Positions 53,910 to 64,000 of a DNA stretch of 64,000 nt are shown here, piece after piece. A program made the translations under genes and the position numbers. Position 1 is the first letter of the stretch; each line of letters starts with the position of its first letter. Origin of the DNA: Streptomyces sp. NBRC 110028 (lineage in GTDB: Bacteria > Actinomycetota > Actinomycetes > Streptomycetales > Streptomycetaceae); the NCBI RefSeq assembly GCF_001417735.1, contig NZ_BBUZ01000024.1:492094-556093 (forward strand), written 5' to 3'. A model generated the notes under the pieces. That model was not told where the DNA came from. It worked only from the letters and a program-made list of their open reading frames with translations, and searched no databases.

Positions 53910-54809
53910 ATGATGGTCCGCATGATCCTCCGCCAGCTACGTGACACCGAGGCGGACGCCGAGGCCGTGAGGACCGTGGCCTCTGCCGCCTTCGACACCT
54001 CGCGGGCCCTGCGGGGCGAACCGGCGGCCGACTGGCCGCCCGACCGGCTCGCCCGTATCGACAGCCGCAACCGCCATCTGGCGCGGACCGATCCGGGCGG
54101 CTGCTGGCTCGCCGTGGACGATGTGGGGATGCCGGTCGGCACGGTGCTGTCCACGCGCCGCGAAGGCACCTGGGGGCTCGCGCTGTTCGCCGTACTGCCC
54201 CGGGCCCAGCGGCGCGGGATCGGCCGGGAGCTGCTGGCCGCGGCGCTGCTGTACGGGCGGGCCTGTCTGCGCGGGATCATCTGCGGATCGCGGGATCCGC
54301 GCGCGGCGGCCACCTACCGTCGGGCGGGGTTCACCCTGCACCCGGCGATGCGGCTGCGCGGCACGGTCGACAAGGAGCTGAAGACGCGGCTGCCCCCGCT
54401 GGACGGGGCGGTCCACGAGGGCACGGAGCGGCACCGGGACCTGATGGACTCCGTCGACCGCCGCACCCGCGGCGGGGCCCACGGCCCCGACCACGAGGAG
54501 ATGCTGCGGCACTCGCGGCTGCTGGTCGTCGACGACCTGGCCGGGAGCGGCTACTGCTACGTCGGCGCCGACGGAGACGTCGAACTGCTCGCCGCGACCT
54601 CCCGCCGGCTGGCGGGCCGACTGCTGACCGCCGCCCTGCTCAGCCTCCCGGAGGGCACGGAGGTGGCGGTGGAGAACCTGACGGCCGAGCAGGAGTGGGC
54701 GGTGGACATCGGCATCGCGGCGGGGCTTGAGCTGTCCAACGCGGGCTATGTGTGCCTGCGCGGCATGCGGCCCCCGTCGCCGTACATCCCCTCCGGCGCG
54801 TTCCTGTGA
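53910..54809 (+). CDS. double GNAT-type acetyltransferase
   Basis: A 299-residue protein with two GNAT-like halves. The first (about 5-150) has the acetyl-CoA loop ARAQRRGIGRELLAAALLYG-like segment (LPRAQRRGIGRELL) and RRAGFTLHPAMRL; the second (about 190-295) has DVELLAATSRRLAGRLLTAAL and LELSNAGYVCLRG without a clear Q/RxxGxG/A, so it may only bind substrate. Start choice among ATG 53910, 53913 and 53922 is open. Acceptor unknown. Confidence 0.75.
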   Translation: MMVRMILRQLRDTEADAEAVRTVASAAFDTSRALRGEPAADWPPDRLARIDSRNRHLARTDPGGCWLAVDDVGMPVGTVLSTRREGTWGLALFAVLPRAQRRGIGRELLAAALLYGRACLRGIICGSRDPRAAATYRRAGFTLHPAMRLRGTVDKELKTRLPPLDGAVHEGTERHRDLMDSVDRRTRGGAHGPDHEEMLRHSRLLVVDDLAGSGYCYVGADGDVELLAATSRRLAGRLLTAALLSLPEGTEVAVENLTAEQEWAVDIGIAAGLELSNAGYVCLRGMRPPSPYIPSGAFL

Positions 54810-54817
54810 TGACGCGC

Positions 54818-54856
54818 GGACGGGCCGCACCCCGTGTGCGGGGGTGCGGCCCGTCC
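54818..54856. terminator. bidirectional terminator between GNAT gene and acnA
   Basis: Perfect 16-bp arms (54818-54833 and 54841-54856) with a seven-base loop lie between the convergent genes. Confidence 0.8.
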
Positions 54857-54872
54857 GTGGCGTGACAGCGCC

Positions 54873-57705
<2,833 letters not shown>

Positions 57706-57749
57706 GTAACCCTTACCGGTGCGGCGCGACGGTAGCGCCCGCCGACAGA

Positions 57750-57767
57750 TATCTCGATGTCGAGATA
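57750..57767. promoter_or_regulatory. 18-bp palindrome upstream of acnA
   Basis: TATCTCGATGTCGAGATA has perfect eight-base arms around TG, a size bound by MarR-type dimers. The MarR-family regulator TamR controls aconitase in S. coelicolor and responds to citrate and aconitate; that this is its site is inference. Confidence 0.55.
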
Positions 57768-57908
57768 ACTCTAATACATGGCCCTCGCGCGGGTCAGCTC
57801 AGCCCTGCCACCCGGCGGCGTCATGCCGTGCGGATCGCGGTACCCGGCCTCGGCCCCGCTATCCGACGGACCCGCGAACGGCCCTGCCGAGCCGCGATAC
57901 TTGGCCCC

Positions 57909-58808
57909 ATGGATCCGCGTCTGCTCCGCACCTTCGTCTCCGTGGCCCGCTGCGGCTCCTTCTCCGACGCCGCCCACAAGCTCGGCGCCACGCAGGCGGC
58001 CGTCTCCCAGCAGATCGCGACCCTCGAAGCCGATCTGCGCACCCCGCTGCTGACCCGGCGACCGGTGACGCTCACCACCGCCGGGGCGCGGCTGCTGGAG
58101 CACGCGGGTCCGCTGCTGCGGCGGCTGGACGCGGCCCGGGCGGACGTCGAGCGGCTGGCCGGACCCGCCGCCACACGGCTGGCCCTCGGCGCCTCACCGC
58201 TGGCCATGACGCCCGCGGTCGCCACCGCACTGGACGAGACGCGCCGCGCCTGCCCCGACGCGGCCACCTCCGTACGGATCCTCGGCCGCCGGGAGCTGCC
58301 GGCGGCCGTCGCTTCCGGCGCGCTGGACCTGGGACTGCTCGACGGCCCGGCCGCCCCCGGCGAGCCCCTGCCGCTGCCCGACGCCGGGCCGCTCACCACG
58401 GTCGCGGTCGCGGAGACACCGCTGGTCGTGGCCCTGCCGCTCGGCCACCCGCTGGCCCGTCGACTCGGCCTGCGACTGGCCGACCTCGCCGACGCCCCCT
58501 GGCTGGACGCCCCGGAGGCCGCGGTGCCGCTCGGCGCCCTGCGCGCCGCGAGCGGCACCGGCGGCTTCCGCCCCTCGCTGACGTACGAGGGCACGGACGT
58601 CAGCGCCCTCCTCGCCGTGGCCGCGGCCGGCCACGGCCTGGCGCTGCTCCCGCACGCGGCCGCCAAGCACGCCCCCGGCCTCGCCGCGATCCCCCTGACC
58701 GCACCCCGCCTGATCCACCGCACCGAACTCCTCCACGGCCCCGCCGTGGACGGCCCGGCCCGCACCCTGGCGGCGGTCCTGACAGGAGACGGTCACCGGT
58801 ACGGGTGA
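57909..58808 (+). CDS. LysR-family transcriptional regulator
   Basis: A 299-residue LTTR from ATG 57909: HTH at residues 1-62 (LRTFVSVARCGSFSDAAHKL, TQAAVSQQIATLEADL) and periplasmic-binding-like effector domain at 90-295. Divergent from acnA across 294 bases that hold the iron-box-like site and the palindrome, so it might also act on acnA, though LTTR sites (T-N11-A) are not evident. Effector unknown. Confidence 0.88.
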   Translation: MDPRLLRTFVSVARCGSFSDAAHKLGATQAAVSQQIATLEADLRTPLLTRRPVTLTTAGARLLEHAGPLLRRLDAARADVERLAGPAATRLALGASPLAMTPAVATALDETRRACPDAATSVRILGRRELPAAVASGALDLGLLDGPAAPGEPLPLPDAGPLTTVAVAETPLVVALPLGHPLARRLGLRLADLADAPWLDAPEAAVPLGALRAASGTGGFRPSLTYEGTDVSALLAVAAAGHGLALLPHAAAKHAPGLAAIPLTAPRLIHRTELLHGPAVDGPARTLAAVLTGDGHRYG

Positions 58809-58809
58809 T

Positions 58810-58829
58810 CTCGGGCGGATATGCCCGAG
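58810..58829. terminator. short hairpin at the LysR/GntR convergence
   Basis: Seven-base arms CTCGGGC/GCCCGAG overlap the LysR stop; a second weak stem (GAGCCGG 58827-58833 with CCGGCTC 58852-58858) follows. Either could end the convergent transcripts. Confidence 0.4.
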
Positions 58830-58856
58830 CCGGTCGCGGCAGAGTTCCGGCCCGGC

Positions 58857-59216
58857 TCAGCCGCCCGCCAGCCGGGTGCGCACCAGGGACAGCACCTCCT
58901 CGTCCGACAGGCCGAGCGACCGGGCCTGCTCCACCAGGCTCTGGACGCCCTCCAGGAGCCGGGCGCGGGCGGTGGGCTGTTCGCCGGTGACCACGGCGCC
59001 GCGGCCTCGGCGGAGGTCGATCAGGTCCTCCTCGCGGAGGCGCTGGTAGCCGCGGAGCACCGTGTGGACGTTGACGCCGAGGGAGTCGGCGAGGGTGCGG
59101 GCGGCGGGGAGGCGTTCGCCGGGGCGGAGGGTGCCGTCGGCGATGGCGCCGCGGACGGCGGCGGCGATCTGGTCCCCCAGCGGGACCGGGGAGCCGAGGT
59201 CGACACGGAAGAGCAT
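58857..59216 (-). CDS. short GntR-family regulator, YtrA subfamily
   Basis: A 119-residue protein with one winged HTH (about 10-75; GDQIAAAVRGAIADGTLRPG, NVHTVLRGYQRLREEDLIDL) and a short helical C terminus, the YtrA form lacking a ligand domain. It follows the DUF1648 membrane protein by eight bases, the usual regulator-membrane protein pairing. ATG 59216 has AAGG six bases before it. It likely represses its own operon through the palindrome at 60211-60233. Confidence 0.87.
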   Translation of the reverse strand: MLFRVDLGSPVPLGDQIAAAVRGAIADGTLRPGERLPAARTLADSLGVNVHTVLRGYQRLREEDLIDLRRGRGAVVTGEQPTARARLLEGVQSLVEQARSLGLSDEEVLSLVRTRLAGG

Positions 59217-59224
59217 GATCAGCC

Positions 59225-60199
59225 TTACGTTCCAGGAGCGGGCCGGCCGCGCTCGATCAGGGTGTTGAGCAGGGCCGCCGCGGTGGCGGCGTCGTCCACC
59301 GTCACCACGAACTCCTTGCCGGTGACCAGCCGCAGGAACAGCGCGTCGCCCGAGCGCAGCACCAGGGCCCTGCGCCCCGGCTGGATGCGGTAGCCCCAGC
59401 CGCCGAGGCCGAGGGCATGGGCCTCGCGGCTGGTGGCCTTCTCGATCCGCTCCAGCGGTATCCGCAGCCGCGGGCGCGGCGCGAACCACGGCGCGACGGA
59501 CAGGCCCCGACGGTCGGCGATGACCCGGCAGCGGCACAGCGCCACCGAGATCACCCCGGCGGCGATCAGCACGGCTTCCGCCGTCACCGCCGCGGCCGCC
59601 GTGACCGCGGCGAGCACCACGCCCAGCAGAGTGCAGCCCGCCCCCACGACGGCCAGCACGGGCGATCCGACGCTGTGCGTCCAGACGGCGGCCTCGCCCT
59701 CGGCGAGCGGCAGCCGGGAACCGGCCGCCGCGTCGGGCTCGCCGGCGGGGGCGGGGCCCCGGCCCGCCAGCAGCCATCCCGCCCAGCCGACGGCCCCGGC
59801 GACGGCGAGCGAGACGGCCAGGTGCCACAGGGGGAAGGTCACGTCGGCGGCACGGGCGGCGTCGGCGTTGGCGCCCAGCAGCGCGACGAAGTCGTACGCG
59901 AGCATCGCGGCCGTCCCGTACCCCGTGGCGAGCAGCATCCGCCACGCGCCGAGTCCCGTACGCCACGAGCGGTGGGCGGCGGCCGCCGCGAGGAGGCCGG
60001 ACAGGAGCAGAAGGGTGGTGACCACCGGGAGGAAGGCACCCAGACCGGTGAATCCGTCCGCCTGCCCGCCGGGGCCGACATGGCTGGCGAGCGGATCCGG
60101 CAGCCGGTCGCGCAGCACGGCGAAGGCCGCCAGAACAGCGGCCCAGGCCAGCACAAAGGGCAGCGCGACGATGGCCGCGCGCCGCCAGGAGCGGTCCAC
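59225..60199 (-). CDS. DUF1648-domain membrane protein
   Basis: A 324-residue membrane protein from GTG 60199, which follows GGGAGG at five bases. Helices at about 8-28, 55-80, 90-110, 125-145 and 195-235; the DUF1648 segment LPDPLASHVGPGGQADGF lies between the first two. The C-terminal soluble part (250-320) is PH-like (RIPLERIEKATSREAHALG). Related proteins occur beside YtrA-type regulators and with envelope stress or bacteriocin immunity functions (SdpI has DUF1648). Function here unknown. Confidence 0.8.
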   Translation of the reverse strand: MDRSWRRAAIVALPFVLAWAAVLAAFAVLRDRLPDPLASHVGPGGQADGFTGLGAFLPVVTTLLLLSGLLAAAAAHRSWRTGLGAWRMLLATGYGTAAMLAYDFVALLGANADAARAADVTFPLWHLAVSLAVAGAVGWAGWLLAGRGPAPAGEPDAAAGSRLPLAEGEAAVWTHSVGSPVLAVVGAGCTLLGVVLAAVTAAAAVTAEAVLIAAGVISVALCRCRVIADRRGLSVAPWFAPRPRLRIPLERIEKATSREAHALGLGGWGYRIQPGRRALVLRSGDALFLRLVTGKEFVVTVDDAATAAALLNTLIERGRPAPGT

Positions 60200-60210
60200 C
60201 ACAACCTCCC

Positions 60211-60233
60211 TTGTTCGCGTACTACGAGAACAA
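60211..60233. promoter_or_regulatory. 23-bp operator of the DUF1648/GntR operon
   Basis: A near-perfect palindrome: outer arms TTGTTC and GAACAA, inner arms CGTA and TACG around a central base, 10 of 11 pairs matched. On the minus strand it contains TAGTAC, a likely -10, and ends two bases before the ribosome-binding site, so occupancy would block transcription. Autoregulation by the GntR protein is inferred. Confidence 0.65.
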
Positions 60234-60282
60234 TGCCCGGCTGGACAGCCGCCATACCTCCCCTTCCCCTGACCGCATGCGC

Positions 60283-60303
60283 ATCTCATATCTGAGATAG
60301 CCT
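60283..60303 (+). promoter_or_regulatory. leaderless promoter and palindrome of the HTH-MurA gene
   Basis: TAGCCT (60298-60303) lies seven bases before ATG 60311, so the transcript should start at the start codon. ATCTCA-N4-TGAGAT (60283-60298) is a perfect dyad touching the -10, a natural autoregulatory target for the HTH at the protein's own N terminus. Confidence 0.55.
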
Positions 60304-60310
60304 CTTCTGT

Positions 60311-61840
60311 ATGACTGACGACTACCTCTCCCGCATCGGCAAGCTCATCCGTGACGCCCGGCAGCACCGGGGTTGGACCCAGTCACAGCTCGCGGAGGCG
60401 CTCGGCACCAGCCAGAGCGCCGTCAACCGCATCGAGCGCGGGAATCAGAACATCAGCCTTGAGATGATCGCCCGCATCGGTGAGGCGCTGGACAGTGAAA
60501 TCGTCTCCCTCGGGTACGCGGGTCCGATGCATCTGCGCGTGGTCGGCGGACGGCAACTGTCCGGCGCCATCGATGTGAAGACGAGCAAGAACGCGTGCGT
60601 CGCGCTGTTGTGCGCCACGCTCCTCAACTCGGGGCGCACGACGCTGCGGAGAGTCGCCAGGATCGAGGAGGTGTACCGCATCCTGGAGGTGCTGGGCAGC
60701 ATCGGCGTCCGCACCCGCTGGATCAACGACGGGGCCGACCTGGAGATCGTGCCGCCCGCCGAACTGGACCTCGACTCCATGGACACCGAGGCCGCGCGCC
60801 GCACCCGCAGCGTGATCATGTTCCTCGGTCCGCTCCTGCACCGGATGGACCGCTTCCGGATCCCCTACGCGGGCGGCTGCGACCTCGGCACCCGCACCGT
60901 GCAGCCGCATATGACGGCGCTGCGCCCGTTCGGCCTCGAAGTGACCGCCACCGACGGGATGTACCACGCCCGGGTCGACCGCTCGGTCTCCCCCGGCCGC
61001 GCGATCGTACTGACCGAGCGGGGCGACACGGTCACCGAGAACGCGCTGCTGGCGGCCGCCCGCCACGACGGCGTCACGGTGATCCGCAACGCCTCCTCCA
61101 ACTACATGGTCCAGGACCTGTGCTTCTTCCTGGAGGAGCTGGGCGTCAAGGTCGAGGGCGTGGGCACCACGACGCTGACCGTCCACGGCGTCACCCACAT
61201 CGACCGTGACGTCGACTACGCGCCGTCCGAGGACCCGGTGGAGGCGATGAGCCTGCTCGCCGCCGCCGTCGTCACCGAGTCGGAGCTGACGATCCGCCGG
61301 GTGCCGGTGGAGTTCCTGGAGATCGAACTGGCCATCCTGGAGGAGATGGGGCTCGACCACGAGCGCACCGCGGAGTACGCGGCGGACAACGGCCGTACCC
61401 GGCTGATCGACCTCACGGTCCGGCCGTCGAAGCTCCAGGCGCCCATCGACAAGATCCACCCGATGCCGTTCCCCGGCGTCAACATCGACAACGTCCCCTT
61501 CTTCGCCGCCATCGCGGCCGCCGCCCAGGGCTCGACGCTGATCCACGACTGGGTCTACGACAACCGCGCCATCTATCTGACGGAGCTGAACCGGCTCGGC
61601 GCCCACGTCAAACTCCTCGACCCGCACCGCGTCCTGGTCGAGGGCCCCACCCGCTGGCGCTCCGCCGAGATGATGTGCCCGCCCGCCCTGCGCCCCGCCG
61701 TGGTCGTCCTGCTGGCGATGATGGCCGCGCCCGGCACCTCCGTGCTGCGCAACGTGTACGTGATCAACCGGGGTTACGAGGACCTGGCCGAGCGGCTGAA
61801 CTCGATCGGCGCGCAGATCGAGACCTTCCGCGACATCTGA
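60311..61840 (+). CDS. murA: UDP-N-acetylglucosamine 1-carboxyvinyltransferase-like enzyme with N-terminal XRE HTH
   Basis: A 509-residue fusion. Residues 1-62 are a Cro/CI-type HTH (WTQSQLAEALGTSQSAVNRI, ERGNQNISLEMIARIGEALD); residues 72-509 are an EPSP-synthase/MurA domain with KTSKNACVALLCA (Lys-Asn of the UDP-GlcNAc site), YAGGCDLGTRTV (position of the fosfomycin-target Cys in PGGC), NVDN-like NIDNVPFFAA and INRGYEDLAERL at the end. MurA makes UDP-GlcNAc-enolpyruvate for peptidoglycan. This is probably a second, non-housekeeping MurA; in S. coelicolor the acnA neighbour SCO5998 is of this kind. The HTH suggests it regulates itself or other cell-wall genes. Confidence 0.85.
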   Translation: MTDDYLSRIGKLIRDARQHRGWTQSQLAEALGTSQSAVNRIERGNQNISLEMIARIGEALDSEIVSLGYAGPMHLRVVGGRQLSGAIDVKTSKNACVALLCATLLNSGRTTLRRVARIEEVYRILEVLGSIGVRTRWINDGADLEIVPPAELDLDSMDTEAARRTRSVIMFLGPLLHRMDRFRIPYAGGCDLGTRTVQPHMTALRPFGLEVTATDGMYHARVDRSVSPGRAIVLTERGDTVTENALLAAARHDGVTVIRNASSNYMVQDLCFFLEELGVKVEGVGTTTLTVHGVTHIDRDVDYAPSEDPVEAMSLLAAAVVTESELTIRRVPVEFLEIELAILEEMGLDHERTAEYAADNGRTRLIDLTVRPSKLQAPIDKIHPMPFPGVNIDNVPFFAAIAAAAQGSTLIHDWVYDNRAIYLTELNRLGAHVKLLDPHRVLVEGPTRWRSAEMMCPPALRPAVVVLLAMMAAPGTSVLRNVYVINRGYEDLAERLNSIGAQIETFRDI

Positions 61841-61844
61841 AAGC

Positions 61845-61927
61845 TCCCAGAAGCAGCGCCGCCAAACCCCCTATGACCTGCACAAATCCGAGGGCGAGAG
61901 GGGTGTGGCGGCGCCTCTGGGACTTTT
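61845..61927 (+). terminator. murA terminator
   Basis: A long imperfect inverted repeat (61845-61870 with 61900-61922; about 22 paired bases with a two-base bulge) is followed by CTTTTAG, five bases after the murA stop. Confidence 0.7.
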
Positions 61928-62314
61928 AGCCGGGACCGAAAGCTTCCGGTCGCTGCGCACTCGACATGCTGCGTCACCGGAAAGATGTCGGCCTGGACGC
62001 AGGCAGGAAAGCAGCAGGTCAGAGATGCTTTTCGGTCCCGGATGAGAGCCGCCGGGCGCCCGGAGCGTCAAATGAGCGTCACGGCCCTACGTCGGTTCGG
62101 CACCGGAACTCTGGCACATCATGGCTTCCCGTAGTACGCAGCGACTCCACCGGTACGGAGCCTCACGCCGTTGGAGTCGCGTCGGCGCGCCCAGTGCGTA
62201 CGAGAGGCCCGCCGTCGAGGGGGCAGTGTGATCGAAATTCGCTGACGGGGCCGCTCCGGGCCAGGGAGGCTTGTCCCGCCTGTTGCACGCCGCCCGGGGA
62301 CGGAGCCGCCTATT
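61928..62314. other. non-coding stretch with inverted repeats
   Basis: No gene is recognised. CCGGGACCGAAA (61930-61941) is repeated inverted at 62030-62041, enclosing about 88 bases, and GCGACTCCA (62141-62149) pairs with TGGAGTCGC (62172-62180). Composition is less GC-rich at third positions than the flanking genes. It may be degraded mobile DNA or a structured RNA remnant. Confidence 0.45.
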
Positions 62315-62460
62315 TTGATCACCCTGGACACGAACATGCTGTGGGTGTCTCCCCTGACAACGCCAGCGTCGACCTGCTCAAGACCATCCGGGCGACGGGG
62401 CGCAAGGCGTCGCCCGTGGACGGTCATGGAGGAGCTGGCCGCGCAACGGGCGCCGCCTAG
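62315..62460 (+). pseudogene. frameshifted fragment of a PIN-domain protein
   Basis: Three adjacent frames give pieces of one protein: LITLDTNML (from TTG 62315), then GVSPDNASVDLLKTIRATGRK, then PWTVMEELAAQRA. Read together they are the N terminus of a PIN-domain RNase (LDTN carries the first catalytic Asp, MEEL the next acidic residue). At least two frameshifts and loss of everything after about residue 50 show decay. It sits next to intact genes of accessory character. Confidence 0.65.
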
Positions 62461-62697
62461 GTCCCCCGGTGCTCAACCTTGACCGGCCATCGGAGATGAG
62501 CTGATTCCTGCGGTCGTGCCGTCCCGACCATGCGACCGTCAGTCAGGTCGTGCCGTTGACTGACGCAGTGGGTGCACCTGCCCCCGAATACGGCTCACAG
62601 AGACATGGCGAACAGGCCGAGGACGTCGAAGAGAGGCTTGTCGGTGGGCACCGCTACTATCCAGGATGCCTCACGGGACGACGAACGGAGTCAGGGA

Positions 62698-63204
62698 ATG
62701 GGCTACGTGAACGAAGCAGCGCTCAAGCGGAAGTTGGGTATCCCGAACTGGCGGAACCTGTCCAAGGCCAAGGTGCTCAAGTTCGCGGCAACGATGCCCG
62801 AGATGGCCACCGAGGTGCGGCTCAAGCTCATCGAGCAGTTCCCCGCCTTCAAGGACCTGGGCAAGACCGACATCGATGCGGTCACAGAGGCCCACAAGTC
62901 CACTCTCGCAGCCAACGAGAACAGTCAGAACCACTTCTACAAGGCTTCGCAGGACCAGCGGGACGCTCTGCAGGCCGACCTCGGTCGGGACGACCTCAGC
63001 TGGGCGCAACGGGAGGCCCTCCACGACCGCCTCGACCAAAACGTACAGCGGGTAGGCGAGAAGGACAGCGAGAGCAAGCAGTTTCTGGGGGCAGGGATGA
63101 AGGTGGTGGCAGCCGCCGGTGCAGCCGCCCTCGGGCTGGGCGTGGTATTCGTCGGCGGCAAGATCGCTGGAGCGAGCGAAGACGGTTCCGAGGAATCCCA
63201 GTAG
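62698..63204 (+). CDS. small protein with C-terminal membrane helix, unknown function
   Basis: A 168-residue protein from ATG 62698 (CGGAG eight bases upstream). Residues 1-55 are amphipathic helices (ALKRKLGIPNWRNLSKAKVL), 55-135 a charged helical region that may form coiled coil (DLSWAQREALHDRLDQNVQR), and 142-160 a hydrophobic helix (VVAAAGAAALGLGVVFVGG) with a short acidic tail. I do not recognise a family. TACTAT at 62655-62660 could be its -10. Its codon use is less biased than that of the core genes, supporting recent acquisition. Confidence 0.6.
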   Translation: MGYVNEAALKRKLGIPNWRNLSKAKVLKFAATMPEMATEVRLKLIEQFPAFKDLGKTDIDAVTEAHKSTLAANENSQNHFYKASQDQRDALQADLGRDDLSWAQREALHDRLDQNVQRVGEKDSESKQFLGAGMKVVAAAGAAALGLGVVFVGGKIAGASEDGSEESQ

Positions 63205-63380
63205 GACTGAGACTGGTCCTCTGGAGTGGATCCACCGCGAGTCAGTCGGCGGGGGACTCGGCCCCCGGCATGTCGTGCTCGATTCCGGCATGCAGGGTAC
63301 GGCCGCGTGGCAGCCTCTACTCAAGCGGCAATTGAGCACCAGAGCGCCGCACGTGTGTTGTGCTCTTTCTCCCTGAGTTG
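63205..63380. other. short region between convergent genes
   Basis: No gene or clear terminator seen. Confidence 0.3.
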
Positions 63381-63833
63381 TCAGGCGACAATCACACAGA
63401 CGAGAAGGAGGGAGAGCCCGTACAGGGCAATGGCGAGGTGTAGCCCTACCCACAGGCGGTGAAGCCGAATGCGGTGCAGCCGGGGAAACTCGCGGTAGTG
63501 CGCCGCGCGCGCCCGGGCGAGCCCTTCATCGGACCCCAGCACGCCCCGGTCCGCCAGGTCTCGGGTCAACGCCCGTGCCTGGGTGAGGTGGTAGGAGGCC
63601 CGCTCGTAGTACTTGGCCACCGCCACAGCTCCGTAGACTCCAGTCGTCGCGACGAAGAGGCACAAGGGCATGACGTTCAGCGTGAACTTCTGCTGGACGA
63701 TCAGACCGCTCAGGGCTGCCGTGACGATGAGCAAGAGGTTCGTCAATGTGGAGCGCTGGGTCTCACACTGCCGCAGTTGCTCGCGGTGCTCCTTCCAATA
63801 GGCGCGTATCGCCTCTTCCGACATCCCGGCCAT
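63381..63833 (-). CDS. three-helix membrane protein, SLATT-like (tentative)
   Basis: The 150-residue product has a charged amphipathic N-terminal helix (EEAIRAYWKEHREQLRQCE), membrane helices at about 34-55 and 60-80, a long Arg-rich cytoplasmic helix (YYERASYHLTQARALTRDLA...HRIRLHRL) and a final hydrophobic helix. This layout recalls SLATT-type pore-forming effectors, which sit beside nucleotide- or TIR-type sensors in defence loci, but I cannot confirm the family. ATG 63833 is preferred because GGGGG precedes it. It is divergent from the DUF4062-type gene with 78 bases between. Confidence 0.55.
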   Translation of the reverse strand: MAGMSEEAIRAYWKEHREQLRQCETQRSTLTNLLLIVTAALSGLIVQQKFTLNVMPLCLFVATTGVYGAVAVAKYYERASYHLTQARALTRDLADRGVLGSDEGLARARAAHYREFPRLHRIRLHRLWVGLHLAIALYGLSLLLVCVIVA

Positions 63834-63911
63834 CAAACCCCCAGTTGATTGCCTGCACCAGCCACACGGTTCGCCTCACAGCACAACCCTCAGCAGTGGA
63901 GACACCGTAGC

Positions 63912-64000
63912 GTGAGGATCTTCATCAGCAGTGCCCGCAAAGGTCTGGAAGAGGAGCGTGACACCCTTGACGGGCTGATCCGCGCTCTCGGGCACACCCC
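63912..64000 (+). CDS. DUF4062 (TIR-like) domain protein, N-terminal fragment cut by the window end
   Basis: Only 29 codons are visible: VRIFISSARKGLEEERDTL followed by DGLIRALGHT. The pattern (R/K)(I/V)FISS..xxLxxERxxL..xIxxxGH is the DUF4062 start, a domain distantly related to TIR and usually fused to STAND ATPase, HEAT or other sensor domains. GTG 63912 follows GGAG at ten bases. The remainder of the protein lies outside the window. Confidence 0.65.
   Translation, partial: MRIFISSARKGLEEERDTLDGLIRALGHT

Noticed and set aside
63908..63913. TAGCGT as -10 of the DUF4062 gene
   Set aside because: It overlaps the GTG start, so transcription would begin inside the coding region.

Overview
The window is a 64 kb piece of a Streptomyces-type chromosome. 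The evidence is a GC-rich third codon position throughout, many GTG starts, TAG/TAnnnT promoters with leaderless starts, rare TTA codons, a whiI sporulation regulator and the coproporphyrin-type haem genes of Gram-positive bacteria. From memory, the order murA-type gene / acnA / ngcEFG / rok7B7 / xylFGH / dxs / thiolase-fadB / rnd / whiI / DUF3000 gene / hemE / hemG / hemQ follows the conserved core region around SCO5998-SCO6045 of S. coelicolor. Most of the window is therefore core chromosome with inserted catabolic blocks; only the last 2 kb looks accessory.

Left part (1-8.2 kb): the tail of a membrane protein, a secreted NodB-like deacetylase, a class A penicillin-binding protein whose transpeptidase SxxK motif reads TxxT, a DUF692 (MNIO) metalloenzyme fused to a partner-like domain and followed by a TIGR04222-like membrane protein, and a secreted tripeptidyl-aminopeptidase-type hydrolase. 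Haem part (8.2-17.0 kb): hemQ, hemG and hemE on the minus strand, with a 4-hydroxybenzoate block between them (a fused tandem IclR regulator, pobA, a second IclR regulator, a CoA-disulfide-reductase-like flavoprotein). Core part (17.1-23.6 kb): DUF3000 gene, whiI with a candidate sigma-WhiG promoter, rnd, and a translationally coupled thiolase-fadB pair.

Sugar part (23.7-49.2 kb): a beta-glucoside-type locus (two permeases, binding protein, PfkB kinase, DeoR regulator, GH4 phospho-glucosidase) around a symmetric operator array; a propeller-like protein, a NYN/PIN-like protein and an amino-acid permease; a small MITE-like element sitting at the dxs stop codon; dxs; xylFGH with rok7B7; ngcEFG with a DasR-type site (dre) in the ngcE promoter; a lipoprotein; and a large secreted GH92 alpha-mannosidase behind a LacI-type operator. 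No importer ATPase is encoded with either the GH4-locus or the ngc transporter, so both probably use the shared ATPase MsiK.

Right part (49.2-64 kb): an XRE/DUF397 regulator pair, a PIG-L deacetylase, an Rpn-type nuclease followed by a second gene made only of two more copies of its C-terminal module, an epimerase-like protein, a double GNAT protein, acnA with an iron-box-like site and an 18-bp palindrome upstream, a LysR regulator, a YtrA-type GntR/DUF1648 pair with its own operator, and an HTH-MurA fusion gene. After the murA terminator the sequence changes character: a broken PIN-domain pseudogene, inverted repeats, a small membrane protein of unknown function, a three-helix membrane protein, and divergent from it the first 29 codons of a DUF4062-type protein cut by the window end. 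This right edge is the best candidate for an undescribed (possibly defence) system, but only its start is visible.
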